Shown piece after piece: positions 7,696-16,484 of a stretch of DNA of 34,985 bases. A program made the translations under genes and the position numbers. The stretch spans positions 24,321 through 59,305 of the forward strand of contig AWNW01000015.1 of the NCBI GenBank assembly GCA_000493945.1, read 5' to 3'. Source of the stretch: Candidatus Hydrogenedens terephthalaticus JGI OTU-1. Its GTDB lineage: Bacteria > Hydrogenedentota > Hydrogenedentia > Hydrogenedentales > Hydrogenedentaceae. How positions within the stretch are numbered: the first letter of the stretch is position 1; every line of letters starts with the position of its first letter. Under the pieces are notes generated by a model. The model saw only the letters and a list, made by a program, of their open reading frames with translations, made no database searches and was not told the origin of the DNA.

Positions 7696-10190
7696 TCTTT
7701 TATTTCTTCTTCAAGTAAATTACACTCGAAAACTTTTTTTTGCAAAGTGTCAATATAAAAAGTCTTTACCTCAAAACCCTGGAAGGAAACTGGAAAACTT
7801 AAATCAAGAGGGGGGATATGTATATCTGTTTTCTGTGTATTCCCCGTGGGCTCGAATAATCGTAGAATATAACCATTTTTCTTTTCTGCTTTTTTGAATG
7901 CAGAAAGAACGATAGAAGGGTTTTCTATCATAATTGCACTTGGATAGGATTTTCCCTTTTGTGTAGGGGTGAAAGAAAGAAACATAGGTTTCTCGTTATG
8001 TGCTAATGCTTCATTGTCTATTACTTGAAATCTTTCCTGTGCATTCCCACCTGATATCCAGAAACGGAATATCCGTTCTCCTTGCTCCATTCGTGGAGTA
8101 AATCGGTCCTGAGGAACTAAGGGACGGTTCTTAAAAGGTAAAGAGGAATAAGCAGGTGAATGGAGTAGCGTAAGACGAATAGTATTGTTTGCAAAATCAG
8201 AACCATAAATACCATCATTGATAATTGTTAATGCCATATTTTTATCTGGACTATATCCTGCAACCCATTTTTGTGAAACAACTTCATATTGTTCTCCGGG
8301 CAATTTATCCTTTCCAAAGACGACCTGCCCTATATATTCGGTATTCTTCCATGGCAAAGGAATAGAGAGTTTTAGCATACGGTCTTTTTCAAACCAGAAA
8401 ACACGAACCTGTATTTCTATTTCGGTGAGGACTTTCGGTATTTTGTAGTGAATAACAATATATGAGTTGTTATATTTAAAAATAGCCTCAACAACAATTC
8501 TGACTTCTCCATCTTCGATGATATGAACAGGCGGATATTTGTCTTTTTGAATACCACATATTTTAGGAACTTCTGTTTCATCTAATAGAGAAAAAACACC
8601 TTCGATTTCTTTGTAATTTAACACTTCACTTCCCCAGGGGTCTTCATTATCTTTAATCACAATAGGTAGGAAAGCGGAACTTTGAAGAAAATCATCGCCA
8701 TTTATACGATAAAAATCCATAAGTCCTGTTTTAGTATTTATTCCTACATGTGTGTTATCTCCTTTTATCTCTATAATTCCATTGTTAATTTTTACATTGG
8801 GTTGAGGTCTTTGGGGAAGTATTGTATCCGTCTTTATATCAATCTGTGTGATTTGCGAGGGAGGTAGTGTGGTCATAAAAACCATTCTTTTTCGCCAATC
8901 AACCGCGACATTCCCATGTTCTTTTTCTACTTGAGAAATAATTGGTTTTCCATTGATAAACATTTTGGGTAGGACAAAAGAATCTTCAAAATTAAAATCA
9001 GGGAGGCAGAATTCTGCTTCGAAAATATGTTTTACGGGGAAAGGATGTGGATTGTATGCAAATAAAGGAACAGCGTCTATGGATGGATTTTCATTTAGTC
9101 TACATAAAGAGAAAAAACAACGGGCTTTAACACGGGAAATGATATTCAACCCATGGTCTAAAATCTGTAAGGCAGTATCCTCTACAGTAGGGATAGAAGA
9201 GCCGGGTAATATATCATGAAATTCGGCAAATAAAAGATTTTCCAATGCTTGATGAAATTCATCAGTAGGATACTCTAATAGCTCTTGAAGGGCACATGCG
9301 CTTGCCATTTTCTCAGTCATGTATAAATCATTTTCTAATTTCCTATGCTTTTGTTTTATTCGAATTTGTGATGTATAACAACCAGGAGCCCACGGATTTA
9401 AGTCTCGTTCTAATTGAGGAAATGTCTTTTGTTCTTCTTGCAATTCTTTGAAAAAAGAATCTGTTTTTGAATGGAAAACTTCTGTTTCATTGGTGGATTG
9501 TATAAGTTCTCTTAAATCTTTACAATCTTTGAAGGAGGGACCTCCACCGTGATTTCCCACACCCCATAAAACAAGCCCTACGAGATGGTCAGGATGTTCT
9601 TTTATCCATCGTTCCACTTTTTCGCGAGCCTTACCCAATGGTGCATTATACCAACCGATAAAACGATAGGCTATTACTTCTGAACCGTCATATCCTTTCC
9701 AGATAAACCCTTTTTCGGGTAAAGAAAATATTTCTGCATGAGGTCTTCCAAAAAGGTAGTATTTATATCCTGATTTTGCAAGAATTTGAACCAATCCTCG
9801 CGAATGTCCAAAAGGGTCAAAATTTATTGCTGTTTCGGGTTCCACTCCAAATTTTTCTTTAAAATAATTTTTTCCAATAAGAATCTGACGAACAAAAGAC
9901 TCCCCGGATGGCATATTACAATCCGGCTGGAGAAACCATCCCCCCATTATATTCCACTTGCCTTTTTGCACTTGAACCTGAATCCTTTTAAATAATTCAG
10001 GGGAATATTGTTCTACCCATTTATAAAGAATGGCTTCATTATGGTTAAAAATGAATTCATCAAATTGTTCACATAATTCTACTGCAGTTTTAAAAGTAGA
10101 TAGGGTTTCCCCGGCACCTTCTTCCCACTCCCATAACCAGCATGGGTCTAAGTGTGCGTTACAGAGAAGATGTATTCGTTGTTTGGGCAT
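7692..10190 (-). CDS. Glycoside hydrolase family 38 alpha-mannosidase
   Basis: An 832-residue protein with GH38 hallmarks. NAHLDPCWLW gives zinc ligands His13 and Asp15, NFDPFGHS gives the nucleophile and zinc ligand Asp125, and FAEFHDILPGSS supplies His325. A GGWFLQPDCNMPSGES segment (Asp90) lines the -1 subsite. The ~280-350 region is the mannosidase middle helical domain, followed by the C-terminal beta-sandwich domains. There is no signal peptide, so it acts in the cytoplasm, probably trimming imported mannosides. It begins 31 bases after a GntR-FCD reading frame, a typical regulator-enzyme pairing, which suggests control by that regulator. AAGGA lies ~10 bases before the ATG. Confidence 0.92.
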   Translation of the reverse strand: MPKQRIHLLCNAHLDPCWLWEWEEGAGETLSTFKTAVELCEQFDEFIFNHNEAILYKWVEQYSPELFKRIQVQVQKGKWNIMGGWFLQPDCNMPSGESFVRQILIGKNYFKEKFGVEPETAINFDPFGHSRGLVQILAKSGYKYYLFGRPHAEIFSLPEKGFIWKGYDGSEVIAYRFIGWYNAPLGKAREKVERWIKEHPDHLVGLVLWGVGNHGGGPSFKDCKDLRELIQSTNETEVFHSKTDSFFKELQEEQKTFPQLERDLNPWAPGCYTSQIRIKQKHRKLENDLYMTEKMASACALQELLEYPTDEFHQALENLLFAEFHDILPGSSIPTVEDTALQILDHGLNIISRVKARCFFSLCRLNENPSIDAVPLFAYNPHPFPVKHIFEAEFCLPDFNFEDSFVLPKMFINGKPIISQVEKEHGNVAVDWRKRMVFMTTLPPSQITQIDIKTDTILPQRPQPNVKINNGIIEIKGDNTHVGINTKTGLMDFYRINGDDFLQSSAFLPIVIKDNEDPWGSEVLNYKEIEGVFSLLDETEVPKICGIQKDKYPPVHIIEDGEVRIVVEAIFKYNNSYIVIHYKIPKVLTEIEIQVRVFWFEKDRMLKLSIPLPWKNTEYIGQVVFGKDKLPGEQYEVVSQKWVAGYSPDKNMALTIINDGIYGSDFANNTIRLTLLHSPAYSSLPFKNRPLVPQDRFTPRMEQGERIFRFWISGGNAQERFQVIDNEALAHNEKPMFLSFTPTQKGKSYPSAIMIENPSIVLSAFKKAEKKNGYILRLFEPTGNTQKTDIHIPPLDLSFPVSFQGFEVKTFYIDTLQKKVFECNLLEEEIKD

Positions 10191-10221
10191 AGTAAAAAAT
10201 CCTTATTGTTTTAAAAAATGA

Positions 10222-10737
10222 TTAGGAGTTGGTAGAAATATCTTTCAAGTTGGCTTCAAACTGCTTTTGAACTGCTTCAAGGTGTCGAGTTATAAGTAAT
10301 TCTGCCAAATCCCCATCGCGTTGTTCAAAGGCTTCTAATATGCGTTCTGCAAGTCGGTCTAATTCTTGTTTCCCTATTAGAAGAATATCTACCATTTCAT
10401 TGATTTTAAGAAAGGCTTGCCACATTGTGTTATATAGAAGTTCGTAAATCTGGTTTCGTGTTGCTTGCGAGAAAAGGCGGAAAAATCGTTCATTTACTTT
10501 TTGTAATTCCTCTGGATTGTATATTGTTGTCTTCCGCTTTTGGAATAGATAACGGAGTTCATCCAGTTCTTCCTGAGTATGTCTTTCCGCCGCAAGTCGA
10601 ACAACTTGACGGACCATATTATCCCTGAATTCAAGAATGTCTTTTAATAAAGGTAGATTGACCATTCCGTTTTCATCACGAATTAAAGTATCAAATAATT
10701 CAAGTCCTCCAATCAGGTCAATATCCTGTACAACAAT
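10222..10737 (-). pseudogene. C-terminal FCD ligand domain of a FadR-type GntR regulator, lacking its DNA-binding half here
   Basis: The frame reads GIVVQDIDLIGG, then MVNLPLLKDILEF and a helical FCD domain ending ISTNS. The first usable ATG is at 10665, giving only 147 residues. Upstream of 10738 the frame turns into unrelated sequence belonging to the neighbouring GH98-like gene, so the winged helix is missing. Bases 10643-10737 are an exact inverted copy of the window's last 95 bases, where an intact GntR winged helix is found in the same frame. Joining the two gives 246 codons including the stop, a normal FadR-type length. It is therefore half of a gene split by a misjoin or rearrangement rather than a functional small protein. 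FCD domains usually bind sugar acids or other small carboxylates. Confidence 0.8.
10643..10737. repeat. 95-bp inverted repeat, left copy (partner at 34891-34985)
   Basis: Read on the minus strand this block is identical base for base to 34891-34985, with mismatch at the next position upstream (A at 10738 versus C at 34890) and the window end cutting off the other side. It encodes the linker between the winged helix and the FCD domain of a GntR regulator. Its outer edge at 10737/10738 coincides with the point where two reading frames are both broken. Confidence 0.95.
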
Positions 10738-12695
10738 TCCAATCCTGCACGAATATAATCCGCTCCTCTACCCGAAGCATCTTTGTATGATGGGTCAAAC
10801 AAATTCACTATTGACTCTACATTTTTACCGATAAATGCAGATTCAAATAGTTCCATTGTTTTTTTAATTGCATCTACTTGCTCTTTTTGGGGCGATTCTA
10901 ATCCATCCGACGGGTCATTACATTTTGCCTGTTCGCTCAATAAAGTTGTTGACTGCATAATAGGGACGCTTTCAGCGACAAATGTCTCCGGGGCAAGAAC
11001 AACTTCTTCTACAATTCTGCTTTCCACAGAACTAAACACAAAATATTCTCCATAATTGATAGTTCCCGAAAAGGGTTCTTGTTCTGATGTTAATGCTGTA
11101 ATAGAATAAATAACAGTTTGCTGAGGTAATATAGATGTATCTTTCCACTCTCTCGTATCCAGACCCCGAGCCAATAACTGGAATGAAGTTTCAGGAGGAA
11201 TTCGACGATAAACCTGATATGAAATATCCCCTTCCCTAAAGGGCCATTTTATTACAATCCCTTCCGCACTACGATTTGCACTAAATTTTCGGACAGGTGC
11301 AGGCAAATTGGTAATTTGAAAAGTTTGCTGATTATTTTCATACTCATTCGAGTTAAATACAAAAATAGTTTTCCCTATATTGGCAATAAATGCAGTTCCC
11401 TCTCCCACAGGTTGAGAAGTATTGGATAAAACCTGAGTCCATGTCCATTCTGGATGAGAAGGCCTATAACCAACAATATTCGGGAGAAAATTTGTTTCTT
11501 CTTTTGACAAAAAAGAAGGCAATATAGGGATAATATAAGAACTTCCATTTTCAGGGACAATGACTGGCAACTTACCATGTGAAGTATCTCCATAAATAAT
11601 TTGAATCATTTTTCCTTCATTTCTTTGTAAATCTATTTCTTTTAAGTTTTGTAAAAACTCAAGTGGATTTGTGGAAGGGAATAATTGTAATCCTGTATTT
11701 ACTCGTTGTGAAATCAGATTTTTTTGGGGTATGGAATTTACGGTGATAAGTTCCCGCAACGCTGGTTGTATTGCCTTTTCCCAGTGAATCTGTTCCTTTC
11801 CTCCCCATAAAGCATTTTCGTCTTCAATTGCATAAACCACAGCCCCTGCAAGCATTCCATTTAATATCATTGCTCGATAAATAGGGCTATGAATACTAAT
11901 TGCACCTTCTGGAGATTTTCCCAACAAACAGGGTTCAATAATGAAATTATCGTGATACCAAGAGGCACTGCAAACGATCCCAAAACGATTTACAACATTT
12001 GAAGTATAAAGCCCCAACATTTCACCTAACCCCACCATGGAAAAATCGCCATTGTAACGATACGATGGAATTACATACTCAGCATATTTTTTAATCGTGT
12101 TAAATAAAGGTTCTCCCGCTGGATTTGTAAAGAAATGAGCCCACTCTATGGAATCCATACACCAATATAAGAATCTGCCATAGGAAGCAAGTACCTGTAT
12201 GAGTTTCGATACCCACAAAACATGAGAATAATCCGGAGTAATCCCATATTTTGGGGAAGGATACATATTTAATGTAAAATCATGAATGGACACTCCAAGC
12301 ATATTTGGGAAACGGGCAAATAATGATTCTAATTCTTGGTACTCCGGACGGGTTTCCTTATTCATAATTTGTGGTATTTTTAAAACAAAGGGACATTTAA
12401 AGTCCTGAAATAGGGTGTTCAATAAATCTTCTGTTTTACCAGGGTCTATTATTGTATTGGAACCTAAATCTAACCATAATGCAGAGAAAGGTTTTAAGTT
12501 ATTATCCAGAGAATTCCACTGATTTTTTATTTTTTCTACATCTGAAGATTGGATATTACAAGAAAAGAGAAACAAGGGATGGTCTGCCGTGATTTCAGCA
12601 ATTAAAGGGGTAGTTAAAGGATTTTCCGAAGGAACTTGTCCATGAGCATAAAAAAGAGTAATTATGTAAATTGAAAAAGTGATACTTGTAAACAT
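10713..12695 (-). CDS. Secreted GH98-like glycosidase with FnIII domain, C-terminally truncated
   Basis: An N-terminal hydrophobic segment (residues 1-~19, ending YAHG-Q) suggests export. Residues ~35-320 look like a TIM-barrel glycosidase; the region from FLYWCMDSIEWAHFF through GLYTSNVVNRFGI, SASWYHD and MLAGAVVYAIE resembles GH98 (endo-beta-galactosidase family) in pattern, but this is recognition by eye. Residues ~465-537 form a fibronectin type III domain (LPAPVRKFSANRS, then YQVYRR). Residues ~606-653 start a SnoaL/NTF2-like domain (VESIVNLFDPSYKDASGRG) that is cut short. The last seven residues LLYRILT are encoded by the 95-bp repeat that also belongs to a GntR gene, so the true C terminus is missing. 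No strong ribosome site is seen. Confidence 0.6.
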   Translation of the reverse strand: MFTSITFSIYIITLFYAHGQVPSENPLTTPLIAEITADHPLFLFSCNIQSSDVEKIKNQWNSLDNNLKPFSALWLDLGSNTIIDPGKTEDLLNTLFQDFKCPFVLKIPQIMNKETRPEYQELESLFARFPNMLGVSIHDFTLNMYPSPKYGITPDYSHVLWVSKLIQVLASYGRFLYWCMDSIEWAHFFTNPAGEPLFNTIKKYAEYVIPSYRYNGDFSMVGLGEMLGLYTSNVVNRFGIVCSASWYHDNFIIEPCLLGKSPEGAISIHSPIYRAMILNGMLAGAVVYAIEDENALWGGKEQIHWEKAIQPALRELITVNSIPQKNLISQRVNTGLQLFPSTNPLEFLQNLKEIDLQRNEGKMIQIIYGDTSHGKLPVIVPENGSSYIIPILPSFLSKEETNFLPNIVGYRPSHPEWTWTQVLSNTSQPVGEGTAFIANIGKTIFVFNSNEYENNQQTFQITNLPAPVRKFSANRSAEGIVIKWPFREGDISYQVYRRIPPETSFQLLARGLDTREWKDTSILPQQTVIYSITALTSEQEPFSGTINYGEYFVFSSVESRIVEEVVLAPETFVAESVPIMQSTTLLSEQAKCNDPSDGLESPQKEQVDAIKKTMELFESAFIGKNVESIVNLFDPSYKDASGRGADYIRAGLELLYRILT

Positions 12696-12800
12696 TATTA
12701 TTAACTTCTAATTTCAATTATAAGAAAGTGGAAATATTTTAATAAACTATCTTTATTGTGAACAAATACCAAATCAATCATAAATAAAGAATGACAAAAT

Positions 12801-13748
12801 ATGGAAAGAAATCCAGGAGAAAAACCGCCCATTCAATTAAGACCTGTTCAGGAATTATACAACCCGGCAAGCAAACTAACCATAAGACCCAAAACCTTCG
12901 GATTGTACAAACATCAACCCCATGTTGTATTTGCAGAAGCCTATGGTATCGGATTGATTATGGATGTGTTCCAGCCTTTAGAGAGTTCTAATGGCTATGG
13001 AATAATTGATGTTGTTTCCAATGGTTGGTTTTCTGACCGCCATCAACTTATTCAGCACATCGGATTGGGTGTTTATGATGTTCTTTGTAAGCAGGGGTAT
13101 TCTGTCTTTGCTTTATCGCCGGGTTCCATACAGGTCTTTAATGGTATGCAAATGATTCGCAATGTTCAGGCAGGTATTCAATACATATTATCACATGCAG
13201 AGCAATTCGGTGTTAATAAAAAACGGTTAGGAATCATGGGAATATCCGCCGGTGGGCATTTAGCTATTAACGCTCTGTTTCAGGAACCTAAGTTCATAGG
13301 CAGTTTGCCAGCGGAGAAGAAACCTTTTTATAAGCATATCCCCGTAGTCGCCTTGTTTTGTTCTCCAACTGATTTATTGTCGTTCTATTCATTATCTTTT
13401 CTACCTTTTGATATAAAAGAAATTCTTAACCGACTTGCAAGAAAAAAAACTTTTCTCGAAGAAGAATTAAATTTACCTGAAAAAGAATTGGAAGCGAATT
13501 TAAGAGAAATATCGCCTATATATTTTCCGATGGAAAAAATTGAAAACCCTCCTTCAGTATTATTATTTCATGGAACAAAAGATATGATTGTCCCATTTTT
13601 GCAATCGGAAAATTTCTATAAAAAAATCAAAACATTACAATGGGACTGTGAATTAATAATTAAAAAGAATGCGCCTCATATCTGGAAAGAAATGTCTATT
13701 GATTTTGAGTATTTAGGAAAATGGTTCTTCAGTAGATTAAATGTATAA
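12801..13748 (+). CDS. Alpha/beta-hydrolase, esterase/peptidase-like
   Basis: A 315-residue cytoplasmic protein without signal peptide. The nucleophile elbow is GISAGG with Ser149, the acid is Asp261 in HGTKDMIVPF, and the base is His293 in APHIW, a complete catalytic triad in family order. An FALSPGSIQVFNGMQMIRN stretch precedes the elbow, as in the BD-FAE/acetyl-esterase-like group. The substrate is unknown; deacetylation of glycans would fit the neighbouring glycosidases but is inference. It is divergent from the GH98-like gene across a 105-base gap that holds only weak promoter-like matches. No good Shine-Dalgarno is seen, so the start is moderately certain. Confidence 0.75.
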   Translation: MERNPGEKPPIQLRPVQELYNPASKLTIRPKTFGLYKHQPHVVFAEAYGIGLIMDVFQPLESSNGYGIIDVVSNGWFSDRHQLIQHIGLGVYDVLCKQGYSVFALSPGSIQVFNGMQMIRNVQAGIQYILSHAEQFGVNKKRLGIMGISAGGHLAINALFQEPKFIGSLPAEKKPFYKHIPVVALFCSPTDLLSFYSLSFLPFDIKEILNRLARKKTFLEEELNLPEKELEANLREISPIYFPMEKIENPPSVLLFHGTKDMIVPFLQSENFYKKIKTLQWDCELIIKKNAPHIWKEMSIDFEYLGKWFFSRLNV

Positions 13749-13815
13749 CAAAAATTTGTACAACCGAAACTATCTTTTCATGTAGATATGTCTAAATATA
13801 TGGAGTAAATAACCG

Positions 13816-13844
13816 TTGAAATATAGTATAATGTAATACATAAT
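13816..13844 (+). promoter_or_regulatory. Sigma-70-like promoter for the DUF362 / NapH-NapG-like operon
   Basis: TTGAAA at 13816-13821 and CATAAT at 13839-13844 are separated by 17 bases, about 37 bases before the start codon at 13881. An overlapping TATAAT at 13827-13832 lies too close to this -35. The position is right for a short leader ending in the AGGAG ribosome site. Confidence 0.5.
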
Positions 13845-13880
13845 ACAGCCTGCTAAAACACAAGATTAGGAGAACGAATT

Positions 13881-14816
13881 ATGAAGAAAAAGACACGCAG
13901 ACAATTTCTGATTGAAACAGGTTGTTGCGCAGGTGCGTTAGCCCTACAACCTATTATGGGCAATGCCCAGACTACAAATTCTCCGTTAGACATGGTCGTC
14001 TGTAAATGGAAAGGAGACCCTGTTCCTGAAGAACCCACAAGAGAGATAGCAGAAAAACTTCTGAAAAAAGCCGTCGAAACTATTGGCGGTTTAGAACGGT
14101 TCGTTAAGAAAGGGGATGTTGTCTGGATTAAACCAAACATGGCATGGGATAGGACACCCGAACAATCTGCAAATACGAATCCGGATTTGTTAAGAACTTT
14201 GATCGAACTCTGCTTTAATGCGGGAGCAAAAACAGTTAAAGTAGGTGATAATACTGTAAACGATGCAACCAAATCTTATGTAACCAGCGGTATCGCCGCC
14301 GTGGTAAAAGAAACAGGAGCAGAACTTATATATGTAGACCGTAGCCGTTTTAAAGAAATGGAAATAGGAGGGGAACGAGTAAAAAAGATACCTCTATATC
14401 CCGAAATAATCGAATCAGATATTGTAATCAGTGTTCCTGTTGCCAAACATCACGCTTCTACGACGGTAACCCTTGCAATGAAGAATTATATGGGTGTAAT
14501 TGAGAATCGTAGAATGTTTCACCAGGATTTGCCTACCTGTATAAAGGACATAACCGCATATATGAAACCTAAAGTTTCTATTCTTGATGCTATCCGTGTC
14601 CTTACTGCAAATGGACCTCAAGGTGGAGACCTGAAAGATGTAAAAAGAGTAAATACTGTTGCCATATCCACGGACATTGTGGCGTTAGATGCTTTTGGAT
14701 GTGAAATATTAAATTATGATCCGAATCAAATAGGAACTGTTAAAAAGGCTTTTGAATCAGGTTTGGGTCAAATTGATTATAAAAACAAACTAAAGTATCA
14801 GGAAATCGCAGTATAA
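13881..14816 (+). CDS. Tat-exported DUF362 iron-sulfur-associated protein
   Basis: A twin-arginine signal (TRRQFL at residues 5-10, then a weakly hydrophobic stretch to about residue 30) sends the folded protein to the periplasm. The rest is the DUF362 domain: KKGDVVWIKPNMAW, AGAKTVKVGDN, SDIVISVPVAKHH and a VALDAFGCEIL C-terminal segment. Ferredoxin cysteine motifs seen in some DUF362 proteins are absent, so electrons or clusters probably come from the next gene product, which starts after a gap of 3 bases. DUF362 proteins commonly pair with polyferredoxins, but the reaction is unknown. AGGAG lies about 8 bases before the ATG. Confidence 0.85.
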   Translation: MKKKTRRQFLIETGCCAGALALQPIMGNAQTTNSPLDMVVCKWKGDPVPEEPTREIAEKLLKKAVETIGGLERFVKKGDVVWIKPNMAWDRTPEQSANTNPDLLRTLIELCFNAGAKTVKVGDNTVNDATKSYVTSGIAAVVKETGAELIYVDRSRFKEMEIGGERVKKIPLYPEIIESDIVISVPVAKHHASTTVTLAMKNYMGVIENRRMFHQDLPTCIKDITAYMKPKVSILDAIRVLTANGPQGGDLKDVKRVNTVAISTDIVALDAFGCEILNYDPNQIGTVKKAFESGLGQIDYKNKLKYQEIAV

Positions 14817-14819
14817 ATC

Positions 14820-16484
14820 ATGAAGTTTAAAAAACCTCGTTCTTGGACACAATGGATAAGGCGTTTTTGTCAATTTGTGTTTTTTGTCTTATTCATTATT
14901 CTGGCATGGAATTTACATTTTTTAGATGATGAAGATCCGACAGGGATTTACAAAATCTTTTTTCATCTTGACCCCCTTATCTTTCTGCTCACACTTTTAT
15001 CTACATGGACATTAGCAGGATTATCCTTGCTGTGTATTTTCACTGTGATAATTACCCTCCTGTTAGGCAGGGTATTCTGTGGATGGTTTTGTCCTTTTGG
15101 AACCCTTCATACCTTTTTTACATGGTTAGCACAATTAGGGAAAAAGAAAAAGGAATATCAAAATCGGACTTCTGCTCATCGTGTTAAATATTTTATTCTC
15201 TTTGCCATGTTAGGTATGAGTCTGTTTGGAGGACATTGGTTTGGAATTTTTGACCCGTTTTCTTTTTTCTATCGCGCCTTATCAACAGGTGTATTCCCCG
15301 CATTTCATATAGCGATAGAAGAATCCAGCACCGCTATATATAAAGAAGACCCTAAAATATTAGGGGTTCCCGTTACAAAAATTTCAGAACCTATCTATCA
15401 AAAATTACGAACTCATGTGTTTAGAATGTCTCAAAAAACCTTTTATACAGAGGGGACAATTATTACTTTTACACTACTTCTGGTAATAGGACTGAATTTC
15501 GTTCGACCTCGTTTTTGGTGTCGTTATATATGTCCCTTAGGGGGATTGTTGGGACTAATTTCTCAAAAACCTTTGTTGCGTCTTAAAAACGATGAAAGCA
15601 CTTGTTCAAACTGTCGGCAATGCAGTAAAGCATGTCCTGCGGGAGCCCAGCCTGACCAACGCGGGGATTGGTTGCCAACGGAATGTTTTGTTTGCTGGAA
15701 TTGTGTAGCCTCATGTCGTTCGGACTCTATTACATTCCAATTTCAGGTCCCTGGTAAAAAAGCAATTGCTACCGGAAAACTTGATTATCCGCGGAGAACA
15801 GTTTTAACCGCAATGGCAACCGGTACTGTAGGATTGCTTGGTTTTCGCGTTGCACCACAATCAAAACAGGGACAGCCATTCCCTGAAACATTGATTCGTC
15901 CTCCGGGTTCAAGAAACGAAAGGGAGTTTTTGCAACGCTGTATCCAGTGTGGGGCATGTATGCGAGTATGCCCAACAAATGCAATACAACCTGCGGGTAT
16001 AGAAGGAGGTTGGGAAGCCCTATGGACACCTAAACTTGTGCCCAAAATAGGATATTGCCTTTATAGTTGTAATATGTGTGGACAGGTATGCCCAACGCAA
16101 GCAATTCAGCCTATTCCTTTATTAGAAAAGCAAAAAATAAAGATTGGGTTGGCTACATTTGACAAAGGGAGATGTATTCCTTACTCTTATGGTAGGGAGT
16201 GCCTCGTATGTGAAGAACATTGTCCTCTTTCCCCTAAAGCCATTTACCTTGTAGAAAGAGATGTAACCCTTAGAGATGGTAGAGTTGTAAAGATAAAGCA
16301 ACCAGAAGTTGACCCTGATTTGTGCATCGGTTGTGGTTTTTGTGAATGGTCCTGCGTATTTCAGGATAGAGCCGCTATTTATGTAACCACTGCCAATGAA
16401 TCGCGAAATCCTAAGAATCAACCGATCTTAGTATTTGGAGATACTTATTCGACAGGGACAGAAAATAGTTCAAGCCCTTATTAA
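14820..16484 (+). CDS. NapH/NapG-like membrane polyferredoxin fusion
   Basis: A 554-residue inner-membrane protein. The N-terminal half has several transmembrane segments (near 17-30, 52-84, 125-142, 212-228) and the two NapH-type CxxxCP motifs CGWFCP (87) and CRYICP (234), then ferredoxin clusters from Cys262 and Cys289. At 323-342 a YPRRTVLTAMATG segment resembles a twin-arginine signal. The C-terminal half carries at least four more cysteine clusters (starting Cys374, 413/417, 461 and 502), as in NapG. The protein thus looks like NapH fused to NapG, moving electrons from quinol towards a periplasmic partner, probably the DUF362 protein encoded immediately upstream. No nitrate reductase gene is present, so a role in nitrate reduction is unlikely. 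The stop interlocks with the convergent queD stop. Confidence 0.85.
   Translation: MKFKKPRSWTQWIRRFCQFVFFVLFIILAWNLHFLDDEDPTGIYKIFFHLDPLIFLLTLLSTWTLAGLSLLCIFTVIITLLLGRVFCGWFCPFGTLHTFFTWLAQLGKKKKEYQNRTSAHRVKYFILFAMLGMSLFGGHWFGIFDPFSFFYRALSTGVFPAFHIAIEESSTAIYKEDPKILGVPVTKISEPIYQKLRTHVFRMSQKTFYTEGTIITFTLLLVIGLNFVRPRFWCRYICPLGGLLGLISQKPLLRLKNDESTCSNCRQCSKACPAGAQPDQRGDWLPTECFVCWNCVASCRSDSITFQFQVPGKKAIATGKLDYPRRTVLTAMATGTVGLLGFRVAPQSKQGQPFPETLIRPPGSRNEREFLQRCIQCGACMRVCPTNAIQPAGIEGGWEALWTPKLVPKIGYCLYSCNMCGQVCPTQAIQPIPLLEKQKIKIGLATFDKGRCIPYSYGRECLVCEEHCPLSPKAIYLVERDVTLRDGRVVKIKQPEVDPDLCIGCGFCEWSCVFQDRAAIYVTTANESRNPKNQPILVFGDTYSTGTENSSSPY

Noticed and set aside
10783..11055. Plus-strand open frame opposite the GH98-like gene
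   Set aside because: No recognisable protein features and it is fully antisense to a coherent signal-peptide-bearing gene.
15769..16045. Two minus-strand frames over the polyferredoxin gene
   Set aside because: They are shadows of the cysteine-motif region; no domains or ribosome sites.
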